Below are positions 8,141 to 16,190 of a stretch of 22,457 bases of DNA, one piece after another. The translations under genes were made by a program, and so were the position numbers. How positions within the stretch are numbered: the stretch's first letter is position 1; the number at the start of each line of letters is the position of its first letter. Source of the stretch: Chloroflexota bacterium (GTDB taxonomy: Bacteria > Chloroflexota > Limnocylindria > P2-11E); assembly GCA_005883775.1 (NCBI GenBank), contig VBEU01000124.1:1-22457 (forward strand), in the 5' to 3' direction. Under the pieces are notes generated by a model, which saw only the letters and a program-made list of their open reading frames with translations, did no database searches and had not been told where the DNA came from.

Positions 8141-9335
8141 GAAGGTCCCCCACCCCTCATCCGCTCTGAGACCTGCGAGACGCGCATCAGGATCCCGACG
8201 AGCATCCAGTTGGTCACAAGCGACGAGCCGCCGTAGGCAACGAAGGGAAGCGTGATGCCGGTGAGCGGTAGAGGAACACGAGGTACAGGGCGAGCAATGC
8301 GATCGCGCCCGCGAGCCCGGCCTCCTCGGCGAACGCATCGAAGACGAAGTCGCTCCACACGATCGGTATGCGGTCGGGCATCCCGTTGCCGAGGCCAACG
8401 CCAATGAGACCGCCATTCGCGAGTGCGTACAGCCCCTGGACCAGCTGGTACCCGGTGCCGAAACGCAGGTCTTCATCGAACGGCCGAAGCCAGGTGTCGA
8501 CGCGGGCCTGCACGTGTCCGAAGAGCTGATAGGCGACGATGCCGCCGAGGATCAGGAGCCCGAGTCCGATGATCGCGTAGAAGGCCTCCCCCGTCGCGAG
8601 AAAAAGCATTGCGAGAAAGATCCCGAAGAACAGCACCGTCGCACCCATGTCCTTCTCGAAGACCATCACGAGCATCGCGATGCCCCACATGGCGACGATG
8701 GGCACGAGATACGGAACAGGCGGCACCGGGAAGGGACCGATGCGGCGCTGGGCATGCGACAGGACCTCGCGATATTCCTCGAGGTACGCGGCGAAGAAGA
8801 TCACGAGGAGGATCTTCACGGCTTCCCACGGCTCGATGCTCCCGGGCCCGACCTTGATCCAGATCCGCGCGCCGTTGATCTCGCGCCCGATCACCGGGAG
8901 GAGCGGGGCGATGAGTAGGAGGAGGCCGAGGAGCGCCCAGGTCCATTTGAAACGGGCTAGGGCCGTGAGATCGCGGGGCACGACGATCGTTGCGGCGAAC
9001 GCGCCTGCGGCGATGATCGACCACGAGAGCTGCTGGAGGAGGAGATCCGAGGCGAGCCGCTGCACCAGAACGAGCCCGATGGCGGTCAACCCGGCGGCGA
9101 TCGGCAGGAGGATCTGATCGCCGCGGAAGCGGATGCCAACGAGGAAGACGTGGAGAGACAGCATGAGCGCGAGGAAGACCGCCGGCACCACGACCGCCGT
9201 CGGCCTGAACGACGAGGTTTCCGTCGCGAGCACCGCTACGAAACCCGTGATCGCGAGCGTGGCGACCCAGATGAGCAGAGAGAGCTCGGTGAAGCGCCCT
9301 CGCCCGAGCGGAACGGCCGCCTGCGCATGTATCAC
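8137..9335 (-). pseudogene. FtsW/RodA/SpoVE-family peptidoglycan glycosyltransferase, with internal deletion and frameshift
   Basis: SEDS proteins polymerise lipid II at the membrane together with a class B PBP. From GTG 9335 (GTGA overlap with the fhaB stop) the frame runs through many hydrophobic helices. It includes GPGSIEPWEAVKILLV and FEKDMGATVLFFG, which carries the conserved acidic residue, and reaches LLALYLVFLYR near 8265. There it passes into non-SEDS sequence and stops at 8214. The conserved C-terminal block PLTGITLPFVAYGGSS continues in another frame from about 8268 and ends at TGA 8137, overlapping the pbpA start as an intact gene would. Between LYR and PLTG, intact homologues have an extra stretch of roughly 45-60 residues including a membrane helix, absent here. 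As written the gene cannot make a full protein. An assembly error is possible. Confidence 0.85.
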
Positions 9336-9769
9336 TGCTCGAGCCTGAGCGCCACGCGACCGATCGCGAGCTCGTCGCCGTACTGCAGGCGTTCGCGCGA
9401 CCGCACGACCTCGCCGTTCACGACCGTTCCATTCGTGCTACCGGCGTCCTCGACCCACCACTCGCCGTCGGCGAACTCCACGAGGGCGTGCTTCGCCGAG
9501 GCCGCCTCGTCGTTGATCACGATGTCGTTTCCCGCGTCGCGTCCCAGGCCGTTCACCGCGCGAAGCGGCAGGCGATCGCCGACGCGGAACGCGCCGCGGA
9601 CCGTCCGCTGTACGACGAGATGCGCCAGGCCCGTCGGTCGGGCCGCGATGGTGTTTTCGGTCGCGAGCGCACGCTGGAGCGAGCTGAAGACGCGGATCAG
9701 GAAGAGGTACAGAAGGACCAGGAACAGGATCCGGACGCCCCAGAGAAGGACCGCGAACGTGATCTCCAT
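9332..9769 (-). CDS. fhaB: FHA domain protein with N-terminal membrane anchor (FhaB-like)
   Basis: The 145-residue protein has one N-terminal membrane helix (VRILFLVLLYLFLIRVF, about 12-28), a short linker and a C-terminal FHA domain from about 65 to the end. FHA landmarks are GRDAGNDIVIND, SAKHALVEF and GSTNGTVVNGE, which hold the Arg, Ser, His and Asn residues that contact phosphothreonine. FhaB (FipA) in actinobacteria links Ser/Thr kinase signalling to division and wall synthesis, and the same role is inferred here. The ATG at 9769 directly follows the fhaA stop (TAGATG). Its own TGA overlaps the SEDS start by 4 bases. Such tight packing points to one transcript and to stoichiometric production with the wall synthases. 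The gene is intact. Confidence 0.88.
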   Translation of the reverse strand: MEITFAVLLWGVRILFLVLLYLFLIRVFSSLQRALATENTIAARPTGLAHLVVQRTVRGAFRVGDRLPLRAVNGLGRDAGNDIVINDEAASAKHALVEFADGEWWVEDAGSTNGTVVNGEVVRSRERLQYGDELAIGRVALRLEQ

Positions 9770-10413
9770 CTAGTCGGTCGCGCGGAACTGAAGCTCGACA
9801 CCGCCGATCGAAAGGCGATCTCCGTCGGCCAGCACGACCTCGGCGACACGCCGGCCGTTCACATACGTGCCGTTCGTGCTCTGAAGGTCGTACAGCGTGT
9901 ATCGGCCCAGGCGGAGACGGATCTCGGCGTGCTTCCGCGAGACCCTGCGGTCGTCGAGCGTGATGTCGTTCTGCGGGTCGCGGCCGATCGCGAGCGGCTC
10001 GGACCCAAGGACGATGTCGCGACGGTCATCCCCTTCGCGCACCGTGATCGCGGCCTTGGGCGCTCCGCGCACGAGACCCGCATGTCGCCGGGCGGCAGCT
10101 CCTCGTCGCGCTCGATCTCGACCGTGGGAAATGCGAGGAGCGTGTAGTTGCGGTCCCGCGCGGCCCCGAGGACGGCCTCGGAGAGATCCTGCTCGAGGCT
10201 CCGCCGGTATTGCTCGAACTGCGTGAAGTCCGATGGCGAGAGCGAGACCACGTACGAGTTGGGAACGAAGGTCTTGCTCAGCGAGATGGTCTGGTGCGCT
10301 TCCATCGCGCGGATCACGCGCTTGGCGATCTGAACCGGCTGAAGCTTTGCCCCGAAAAGGCGGGCGCTCCAGCCCTCGATGACCCGGCTCGCAAACGCTT
10401 CAAGCCGTTCCAC
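9770..10413 (-). pseudogene. fhaA: FhaA-like protein (DUF3662 + FHA domains), frameshifted between the domains
   Basis: From GTG 10413 the first frame encodes a DUF3662 domain of about 110 residues. It has RLEAFASRVIEGWSARLFG at the start, then PVQIAKRVIRAMEAHQ and TLLAFPTVEIERDEELPPGD. Around 10070-10085 the sense frame changes. The FHA domain continues in the other frame (APKAAITVREGDDRRDIV, IGRDPQNDITLDDRRVSRKH, LQSTNGTYVNG) and ends at TAG 9770, next to the fhaB start. DUF3662 and FHA normally sit in one polypeptide, so this is one gene with a frameshift. Restoring a single base near the MRVS codons would rejoin it, although a longer deletion of the variable linker is also possible. The start overlaps the yihY stop by 14 bases. 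FhaA homologues bind phosphorylated MviN and regulate wall precursor flow. Confidence 0.82.
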
Positions 10414-11170
10414 GCGTCTTTATGACCTCCGCGCCGAACAAGATGATGAGCGCTGTGACATAGATCCAGGTAAGAAGCCCCGCCGCGAACGCGAGCGGCC
10501 CGTAGGCCGCGAACAGCGCGAGCGCTCGGGTGAAGTAGCCGAACGCCAGCTTGGCGACCTCCCACAGCACGGCGGATACCAGGGCCGCTTCGGCCGCCGC
10601 ACGCCGTGAAGGCCGGCGACGCGGGACGGAGCGATAGATAACGAAGAAGAAGACGAAGCCGACGACAAGGCCGGCGAGCGGCGACAGGAGGCGAACGCCG
10701 ACCCACACCAGGGCGCCGAAACCGGCCCCAACGAGGGCATCGGAGACCGCCGCTGTGCCGAACGAGAGCGCGAACGAGACGAGGGCGAGCACCGCGAGAG
10801 CGCCCACAAATCCGGCGGCCGCGAGGTGTCCCCGAACGAAGCTCCGCCGGCCCTCCCGGCCGAGGATCGCAGCGAAGGCGCGATCGAGCGAACCGTGGAT
10901 GGCCATCGTCGAAAAAACGGTGCCGATGACGCCGAGCGACAAGGAGAGCGCGCGGCCCTGGACCAGCTCGCGAGCGATCCGCGTTTCCTGCGACGTCGCG
11001 GATGGGTAGACGTCGCGAAGGATATCGACGAGATCGCGCTCGGCGCGGTCCGGCCCGTAGACGAACGCGAGCACACCCACGAGCAGCGCAAGCAGCGGGA
11101 TGAGCGCAAAGAAGATCTGGTAGGCGACGGCGCCGGCGAGGAAGGGGCACTCGTCGGCGGCGAAGCTCAC
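10400..11170 (-). CDS. YihY/UPF0761 (BrkB-like) integral membrane protein
   Basis: This is a 256-residue inner-membrane protein of the YihY/BrkB family, formerly misnamed ribonuclease BN. About six hydrophobic helices are visible, beginning with AGAVAYQIFFALIPLLALLV and ending with LLTWIYVTALIILFGAEVIK. The start motif FLAGAVAYQIFFALIPLL and the end motif YVTALIILFGAE are family hallmarks. The true N-terminus may lie further upstream: the frame stays open with plausible family sequence (VVARGRALIVSFAADE) before GTG 11170, but no standard start codon appears there before the fmdB gene. The function is not settled; transport or lipid handling has been suggested for relatives. Its stop overlaps the fhaA start by 14 bases, which ties it to the wall cluster. 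Confidence 0.85.
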   Translation of the reverse strand: MSFAADECPFLAGAVAYQIFFALIPLLALLVGVLAFVYGPDRAERDLVDILRDVYPSATSQETRIARELVQGRALSLSLGVIGTVFSTMAIHGSLDRAFAAILGREGRRSFVRGHLAAAGFVGALAVLALVSFALSFGTAAVSDALVGAGFGALVWVGVRLLSPLAGLVVGFVFFFVIYRSVPRRRPSRRAAAEAALVSAVLWEVAKLAFGYFTRALALFAAYGPLAFAAGLLTWIYVTALIILFGAEVIKTRGTA

Positions 11171-11202
11171 GATCAGCGCCCGGCCGCGCGCAACGACGCG
11201 GC

Positions 11203-11508
11203 CTAGGATGACCCCTCGCTCTTCGGCGCGCTCTGGTCCTTTGGCTTCGCCTTGGCGTCGGATTTCGCGTCCGACTTCGTTTCGGTCTTGCTCTCGGACT
11301 TGGTCTCGGCCTTCGTTTCGCTCTTCTCAGCGGGACGGCTATCCGTCTTGTACCAGCCCGATCCCTTGAAGACCACCGCCGAGGGAGCTATGAGGCGCCG
11401 CGGTCTCTTGCCGCAGTTCGGGCACTTCTCGATCGGGGGCTCCTTATACGACTGCACCTCTGAGAACGAGTGACCGCAGTGATCGCAGTGGTAGTCGTAG
11501 ATCGGCAT
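11203..11508 (-). CDS. FmdB-type zinc-ribbon protein with charged low-complexity tail
   Basis: From ATG 11508 the product is 101 residues. The N-terminal 55 or so form an FmdB/CxxC zinc ribbon: MPIYDYHCDHCGHSF, then EKCPNCGKRPRRLI and the closing SGWYKTD. Four cysteines in two CxxC pairs can bind zinc. These proteins are commonly called putative regulatory proteins, with no fixed role. The remaining third is a repetitive Lys/Ser/Glu/Thr tail (KSETKAETKSESKTETKSDA...) that is probably disordered. A longer upstream extension is open, but it does not fit the family, which starts at MPIYDY. The gene heads the wall cluster and is divergent from the ABC permease gene, only 22 bases away. Confidence 0.88.
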   Translation of the reverse strand: MPIYDYHCDHCGHSFSEVQSYKEPPIEKCPNCGKRPRRLIAPSAVVFKGSGWYKTDSRPAEKSETKAETKSESKTETKSDAKSDAKAKPKDQSAPKSEGSS

Positions 11509-11530
11509 CGCTCGCCTATCATCGCAGCCG

Positions 11531-12538
11531 GTGGCGGCCGAGGTCATCCCCGCGAAGATCCGAGTCGCCTCCCGACGGCGCCGGATCTTTCTCGAGAATT
11601 TCGAGGCCTACCTGTTCCTAGCGCCGGCGTTAATCCTGATCGGTCTATTCCAGGTGGTACCGGGCATCGCCGCGTTCGTGATGAGCCTGACGAGGTGGGG
11701 AGTCATCTACGAGCGCTGGGCGTGGTTCGAGAATTACGCTGCGATCCTCGACCCGTCGGGCGCTCGCTTCGGCGAGTTCGTTAACGCCCTGGGGGTCACG
11801 GTCTGGTACGTCCTCCTGACGGTACCGATCGAGATGGCGATTGCGCTCATCGTCGCGTTCGTCCTCTATCAGGGAACCCGCGGGCGCGGCGCCTATCGGG
11901 TCGTGTACTTCATGCCGTATATCACGTCAGTGGTGGCGGCTGCCACGATCTTCGAGTGGATGTTCGACGCGAATTTCGGCTTTCTGAATTACGTCATCGG
12001 CCTTGTGGGCGTCGGCTCCCAGGCGTGGCTTCGCGAGCCTCGTGGCATCTTTCAGATGATCGGCTCCGCGTTCGGCGCGGGACTTCCCGACTCGTTCGCT
12101 GGTCCGAGCCTCTCGCTTGTGGCCGTGTCCATCTTCACCATCTGGCACTTCATCGGCTTTCAGACGGTGATCTTCCTCGCCGGCCTCACGAACATTTCGC
12201 GCGAGCTCTACGAGGCCGCACGCATCGACGGGGCCAGAGAGCGACAGATTCTCCGACGGATCACACTCCCGCTCCTCTCACCCACCCTCTTTTTCGTCGG
12301 AATCATCGCGACGGTCGGCGCGATGCGCTCCTTCTCCCAGATCTACGTGCTTACGAACGGCGGACCGCTGGATACCACGCGAACAGTCCCGCTCCTCATC
12401 TTCCACACGTTCTTCGAGCGCACCTCCGTGAACGGGATCGGGTTGGGTGCGGCGATGTCCTTCATCTTCGTCCTCATCATCATCGCGATCACGCTGTTCC
12501 AATTCCGCGTGCTCGGCCGGCGGGTGTTCTATGACTAG
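11531..12538 (+). CDS. Sugar ABC transporter permease, MalF/UgpA type
   Basis: This 335-residue inner-membrane permease forms the channel of a CUT1 carbohydrate importer with the next gene product. Six hydrophobic helices can be traced from AYLFLAPALILIGLFQVVPG to FIFVLIIIAITLFQF. The cytoplasmic EAA loop, which docks the ATPase, is at about 228-250 (EAARIDGARERQILRRITLP). The GTG at 11531 is chosen because it precedes the first helix by a normal distance. The end overlaps the second permease gene by 8 bases. The substrate cannot be read; the family handles maltose-like oligosaccharides, glycerol phosphate and related sugars. No ATPase gene is present nearby, so a shared MsmK/UgpC-type ATPase elsewhere is likely. 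Confidence 0.9.
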   Translation: MAAEVIPAKIRVASRRRRIFLENFEAYLFLAPALILIGLFQVVPGIAAFVMSLTRWGVIYERWAWFENYAAILDPSGARFGEFVNALGVTVWYVLLTVPIEMAIALIVAFVLYQGTRGRGAYRVVYFMPYITSVVAAATIFEWMFDANFGFLNYVIGLVGVGSQAWLREPRGIFQMIGSAFGAGLPDSFAGPSLSLVAVSIFTIWHFIGFQTVIFLAGLTNISRELYEAARIDGARERQILRRITLPLLSPTLFFVGIIATVGAMRSFSQIYVLTNGGPLDTTRTVPLLIFHTFFERTSVNGIGLGAAMSFIFVLIIIAITLFQFRVLGRRVFYD

Positions 12539-13412
12539 GACCTCGGCGGTTCCGACATCACGACCCCGGCCGCTCAACCTCGACAAGATCGGCCCGAGCC
12601 TCGCGAAGCACGCGCTGTTGATCCTCGGTGCAGCGGTGGCGGCGTTCCCCTTCTACTGGATGATCACGACGTCGTTCAAAGAGTTCGGCGAGGCGGCGAA
12701 GAGTCCGCCGGTGCTATGGCCCACCTCGTGGCATCTCGAGAACTGGGTCGAGGCCTGGCAATACCCGCACACGCTCTGGGCGAACGCATTCGCGAACACG
12801 ATCTTCATCGCTTCCATGACGACGCTGGGCGAGCTCACGACCTCGGTTCTCGCCGGCTACGCGTTTGCGCGCATGCGCTTCCGTGGGAGAGGCGTCCTCT
12901 TCGCGCTGCTACTTGCGACGCTCTTCATCCCGACGGAGGCGACAATCATTCCGAGCTTCGTGCTCATGAGCCGCCGGTATCTCGGGTGGTACGACACGTA
13001 CACGGCGCAGATCGTCCCGTTCCTCGTGAGCATCTTTTCGATCTTTCTGCTGCGTCAGTTCTTTCTAGGCCTGCCCCAAGAGCTCCACGACGCAGCGCGG
13101 ATCGACGGCGCGGGCCACCTCCGTTTTCTCTGGTCCATCGGCCTGCCGCTGGTGCGACCCGCCCTCGTCACTGTTTCACTGCTCACATTCCTCAACGCGT
13201 GGAACGCGTTCCTTTGGCCGCTGATCATCACGTCGCGGCCCGAGATTCGGCCCATCCAGGTCATGCTGGTCCAGTTCACGACCGAGGGAGGCTCGCGATA
13301 CCATCTGCTCATGGCGGGCGCGGCGTTCGTGATCCTGCCGACGCTCGTCGTTTACCTCATCGCGCAGCGCTATTTCATCGAAGGTATCGCGCGAACCGGG
13401 ATCCGCGGCTAG
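12531..13412 (+). CDS. Sugar ABC transporter permease, MalG/UgpE type
   Basis: This 293-residue second permease is the partner of the MalF-type protein. The N-terminal helix is ALLILGAAVAAFPFYWMITT. The family segments FANTIFIASMTTLGELTTS and LAGYAFARMRFRGR follow. The EAA loop is at about 187-210 and reads DAARIDGAGHLRFLWSIGLP, with Asp in place of the first Glu, a tolerated change. The C-terminus FIEGIARTGIRG is typical of the family, where the end -GltaGavKG or a variant is common. ATG 12531 overlaps the upstream stop (12536-12538); a longer frame starting upstream would give a Ser/Arg-rich shadow and is rejected. The binding-protein gene starts 31 bases after TAG 13410-13412, so the three genes form one operon. 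Confidence 0.92.
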   Translation: MTRTSAVPTSRPRPLNLDKIGPSLAKHALLILGAAVAAFPFYWMITTSFKEFGEAAKSPPVLWPTSWHLENWVEAWQYPHTLWANAFANTIFIASMTTLGELTTSVLAGYAFARMRFRGRGVLFALLLATLFIPTEATIIPSFVLMSRRYLGWYDTYTAQIVPFLVSIFSIFLLRQFFLGLPQELHDAARIDGAGHLRFLWSIGLPLVRPALVTVSLLTFLNAWNAFLWPLIITSRPEIRPIQVMLVQFTTEGGSRYHLLMAGAAFVILPTLVVYLIAQRYFIEGIARTGIRG

Positions 13413-13443
13413 ACCGCGAAGGAGAACAGGGAGGATGGGGACC

Positions 13444-14705
13444 ATGCGCAGGGTTCTGCTCGTCACCGCGATCGCCGCGATCCTCGTGGGCGCGTGCGGG
13501 CCCGGACCGCAGACCGCCCCGGCCGCCAGTACAGACGCGGATATCTCGCTCACCGCTCCGGTCGAGATCACGCTCTGGCACAACCAGACGGGCGTCCTCG
13601 CGAAAGCCTTCAACGACTTGGTCGTCGAGTTCAACGCCACGAACGGAAAGGGCATCACGGTGAAGGCGGAGGACCAGTCGAGCGGGAACTCGTACACCGG
13701 CATCTATCAGAAGATGCTCGGTGCGATTCAAGCCGGAGCGACGCCGGAGATGGTGGTCGCCGTCGAGAACCAGGTCGCCGACTATGCGAAGGCTGGCGTA
13801 ATCGTCGAGCTCGATCCATACATCAACTCCCCGAAGAACGGCCTGAGCAAGGAAAGCCTTGCCGATATTTACAAGCCGTATCTCGAGTCGGGCAAATATC
13901 CGCAGTACGGCAACAAGAGTCTCTCGTTCCCGTTCGTCAAGAGCCTCGAGGTGCTCTACCGCAACGACGACCTCGCGAAGGAGCTCGGGTTCACTGCGCC
14001 GCCGAAGACCTGGGATGAGTTCGAGAAGCAGGCGAAGGCCGCACTCAAGACCGACGCGACCGGCAAGGCCACGCGCTGGGGGGTGTCCATTTTCAGTATC
14101 GACACCTGGCTGGGGCAGGTAATGAATCGGGGCGGCAGCATCGTCAAGGCCGACTTGAGCTCGGTCGGATTCGACGGCAAAGAGGGGCTCGCCAGCCTTC
14201 AGCTGCTGGAGCGATGCGTGAATGAGGGGTGGTGCTACATACCGAAAGGGTTCGATTGGCAGGACCGCTTCGCAAGCCCCTCAACTGGAGTGTCGTGCCG
14301 TGGCCCGACGCGGGCGCTGCGGCGAAACAGATCCAGTTTGGCGGCGTGGTCGCGATCACGAAGACGACTCCTGAGAAACAGCTCGCATCCTGGGAATTTC
14401 TGAAGTGGTTTAGCGACAGCAAGCAGACAGCTCGATGGGCGGCGGCGTCCGGTTACATGCCGCTCCGCGCTTCGGCTGCCAACGACCAGGCGCTGAAGGA
14501 CTATTGGGCTAAGCGGCCCCAGAGCAAACAGGCCTTCGACCTCATCCCGGGGAGCGTCGCCGGTCCGAGCATCCGTGGATATCAAGAGATCCGCGACTCG
14601 ATCTCCGAGATGGAGACGAAGATCACAACCAAGAAGGCGAAAGCCGAAGAAGCTCTGGCGGCGGCGGCGGCCAGGGCGAACACAGCGCTCAAGGACAATA
14701 AGTAG
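13444..14705 (+). pseudogene. Sugar-binding lipoprotein (family 1 extracellular solute-binding), with internal deletion and frameshift
   Basis: The N-terminus MRRVLLVTAIAAILVGAC is a lipoprotein signal with lipobox VGAC (Cys18). A GGAGG ribosome site 9 bases upstream favours ATG 13444 over ATG 13435. The body has family 1 features: PVEITLWHNQTG, YGNKSLSFPFVKSLEVLY and PPKTWDEFEKQAKAAL. After GFDWQDRFAS (about 14277) the original frame goes out of family and stops at 14403. The family sequence resumes in another frame with NWSVVPWPD, then QIQFGGVVAITKTTPEKQLA and EIRDSISEM, ending at TAG 14703-14705. Aligned by eye with the paralogue at 14849-16171, about 22-25 residues are missing at the junction. 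The 1262 bases plus that gap would restore a length near 440 residues. It is the third gene of the permease operon and is followed by a strong terminator. Confidence 0.85.
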
Positions 14706-14734
14706 CACTCGATCGAGCTGACTGACTTTCCACG

Positions 14735-14762
14735 GAGCGGCGGGGAAACCCGCCGCTCTTTT
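14735..14762 (+). terminator. Intrinsic terminator after the permease/binding-protein operon
   Basis: A perfect 10-base stem, GAGCGGCGGG (14735-14744) with CCCGCCGCTC (14749-14758), encloses a GAAA tetraloop and is followed by TTTT (14759-14762). It lies 29 bases after the stop of the first binding protein. It should separate that operon from the second binding-protein gene, which then needs its own promoter in roughly 14763-14830; no confident promoter match is visible there. Confidence 0.9.
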
Positions 14763-14848
14763 GGAACGAGGTCGAGCCTTCTCGTCAGGTTACGATCTGC
14801 TGCTTCGTCATGTACATCCAAAAGACCTCATCGAGGGACGGCCATTTG

Positions 14849-16171
14849 ATGAGGGCAGCGATTCTTGCGACTCTTGTGCTCCTCACCGCCGCATGTACGG
14901 AAGCAGCTCCCGGGCCGCCGCGTCAGTCCACGGAGGCGGACATAACACTCTCCGGCCCGGTGAGCATCACCCTGTGGCACGCACTTAGCGGGCCTCAGCA
15001 GGCCGTCCTCGATGCCATGGTCGGGACGTTCAACGAGACGAACGGGAAGGGCATCACCGTGACGGCGCAATACCAGGGCAACTACACACAGCTGTACGGG
15101 AGGACTCTCGCCGCGATACAGGCGGGTACCCTCCCCGACCTTGGACACGCCTACGACAGCCACGTCGCTGATTTCGCGAAAACCGGCGTCGTCGTCGACC
15201 TCGGTCCGTACAAGGACAGCCCAAAGAACGGCCTAACCAGGCAAAGCCAGGACGACATCTACAGGAGCTACTACGAGGCGAACACCTTTCCGCAATTCGG
15301 CAACAAGCTGCTCTCCTGGCCGTTCACGAAGTCCGTCGCAGTCATGTATGTAAACGAGGACGTGCTCAATGAGATCGGGAGGCCGGTCCCGAGGACGTGG
15401 GTCGAGTTCGAAGCGACGGCGAAGGCGGCGACGAAGAAGGATTCGTCGGGTAAGACAACCCGCTACGGTTTCGGCTTCAACTCTGACGCCGCCTATTTCG
15501 ACGCGCAGATTGTGGCGCGCGGCGGCAAGCTGATGGCGGCCGACAACAAGACGGTCGCCTGGGACGGGCCGGAGGGCCTCGGAGTCCTCCAGATGTACGA
15601 CCGGATGAGCAAAGACGGCACCGCATACAGCCCGAAGGGAAACGACTGGGAGACGGACCTTGCGTCGGGCAAGCTGGCCTTCTACTTCTCCTCGACTTCC
15701 TTGCTGCCGTTCGCCAAGGACCTCGCGGACAGGACCGGTGCCAAATGGAGCATCGCGAACCTACCGCAGGCTGACCCAGCGAGCGCGAAGACTGTGCAGT
15801 TCGGCGCGAACGTCGCGATCTTCAAGAGCACGACGGAGCGGCAGCTTGCGTCGTGGCTTTTCATCAAGTGGCTGAGCGACACCGATCAGACCGCGCGACT
15901 CGCGGCAACCTCGTACTTCATGCCGGTGCGCGCGAGCGCCGCGGACTCGCAAGTCCTGAAGGATTACTGGGCCAAGGTCCCGCAGGGAAAACAGAGCTTC
16001 GACCTCATCAAGCTCAGCTCTCCCGAGTCGAACGTCCGCGGGCAGCAGGAGGTCCGCGACGTGGTCATCTTCAACATGGTGGGCGACGTCATCGTCGGTC
16101 GGTCCGCGCCCGAGGCCGCGATCGCTGCGGCGGCGACCAAGGCCAATCAAATCCTCAAGGACGCCCAGTAG
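14849..16171 (+). CDS. Sugar-binding lipoprotein of an ABC transporter (family 1 extracellular solute-binding)
   Basis: This intact 440-residue lipoprotein captures a carbohydrate outside the membrane and delivers it to a CUT1 permease. The signal MRAAILATLVLLTAAC has lipobox TAAC (Cys16). A GAGGGA ribosome site is 10 bases before ATG 14849. The mature part starts with a short linker, then PVSITLWHALSGPQQAVLDA, TNGKGITVTAQYQGNY, RTWVEFEATAKAATKK, LASWLFIKWLSDTDQTARLA and EAAIAAAATKANQILKDAQ. It is clearly a paralogue of the binding protein just upstream, sharing landmark segments along its whole length. It stands behind a terminator with no permease of its own, so it may feed the same permease pair with a different sugar or affinity. 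It may also now replace the damaged copy. Confidence 0.92.
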   Translation: MRAAILATLVLLTAACTEAAPGPPRQSTEADITLSGPVSITLWHALSGPQQAVLDAMVGTFNETNGKGITVTAQYQGNYTQLYGRTLAAIQAGTLPDLGHAYDSHVADFAKTGVVVDLGPYKDSPKNGLTRQSQDDIYRSYYEANTFPQFGNKLLSWPFTKSVAVMYVNEDVLNEIGRPVPRTWVEFEATAKAATKKDSSGKTTRYGFGFNSDAAYFDAQIVARGGKLMAADNKTVAWDGPEGLGVLQMYDRMSKDGTAYSPKGNDWETDLASGKLAFYFSSTSLLPFAKDLADRTGAKWSIANLPQADPASAKTVQFGANVAIFKSTTERQLASWLFIKWLSDTDQTARLAATSYFMPVRASAADSQVLKDYWAKVPQGKQSFDLIKLSSPESNVRGQQEVRDVVIFNMVGDVIVGRSAPEAAIAAAATKANQILKDAQ

Positions 16172-16190
16172 CCGCTCGAATGAATAGCTC

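Noticed and set aside
8141..8476. N-terminal extension of the penicillin-binding protein
   Set aside because: The added sequence is a shadow of the SEDS gene in the wrong frame; ATG 8140 overlaps the SEDS stop as expected and gives the proper membrane anchor.
9770..10072. A separate small FHA-only gene starting at GTG 10072
   Set aside because: There is no ribosome site, and DUF3662 with FHA in one polypeptide is the normal arrangement; a frameshift within fhaA explains it better.
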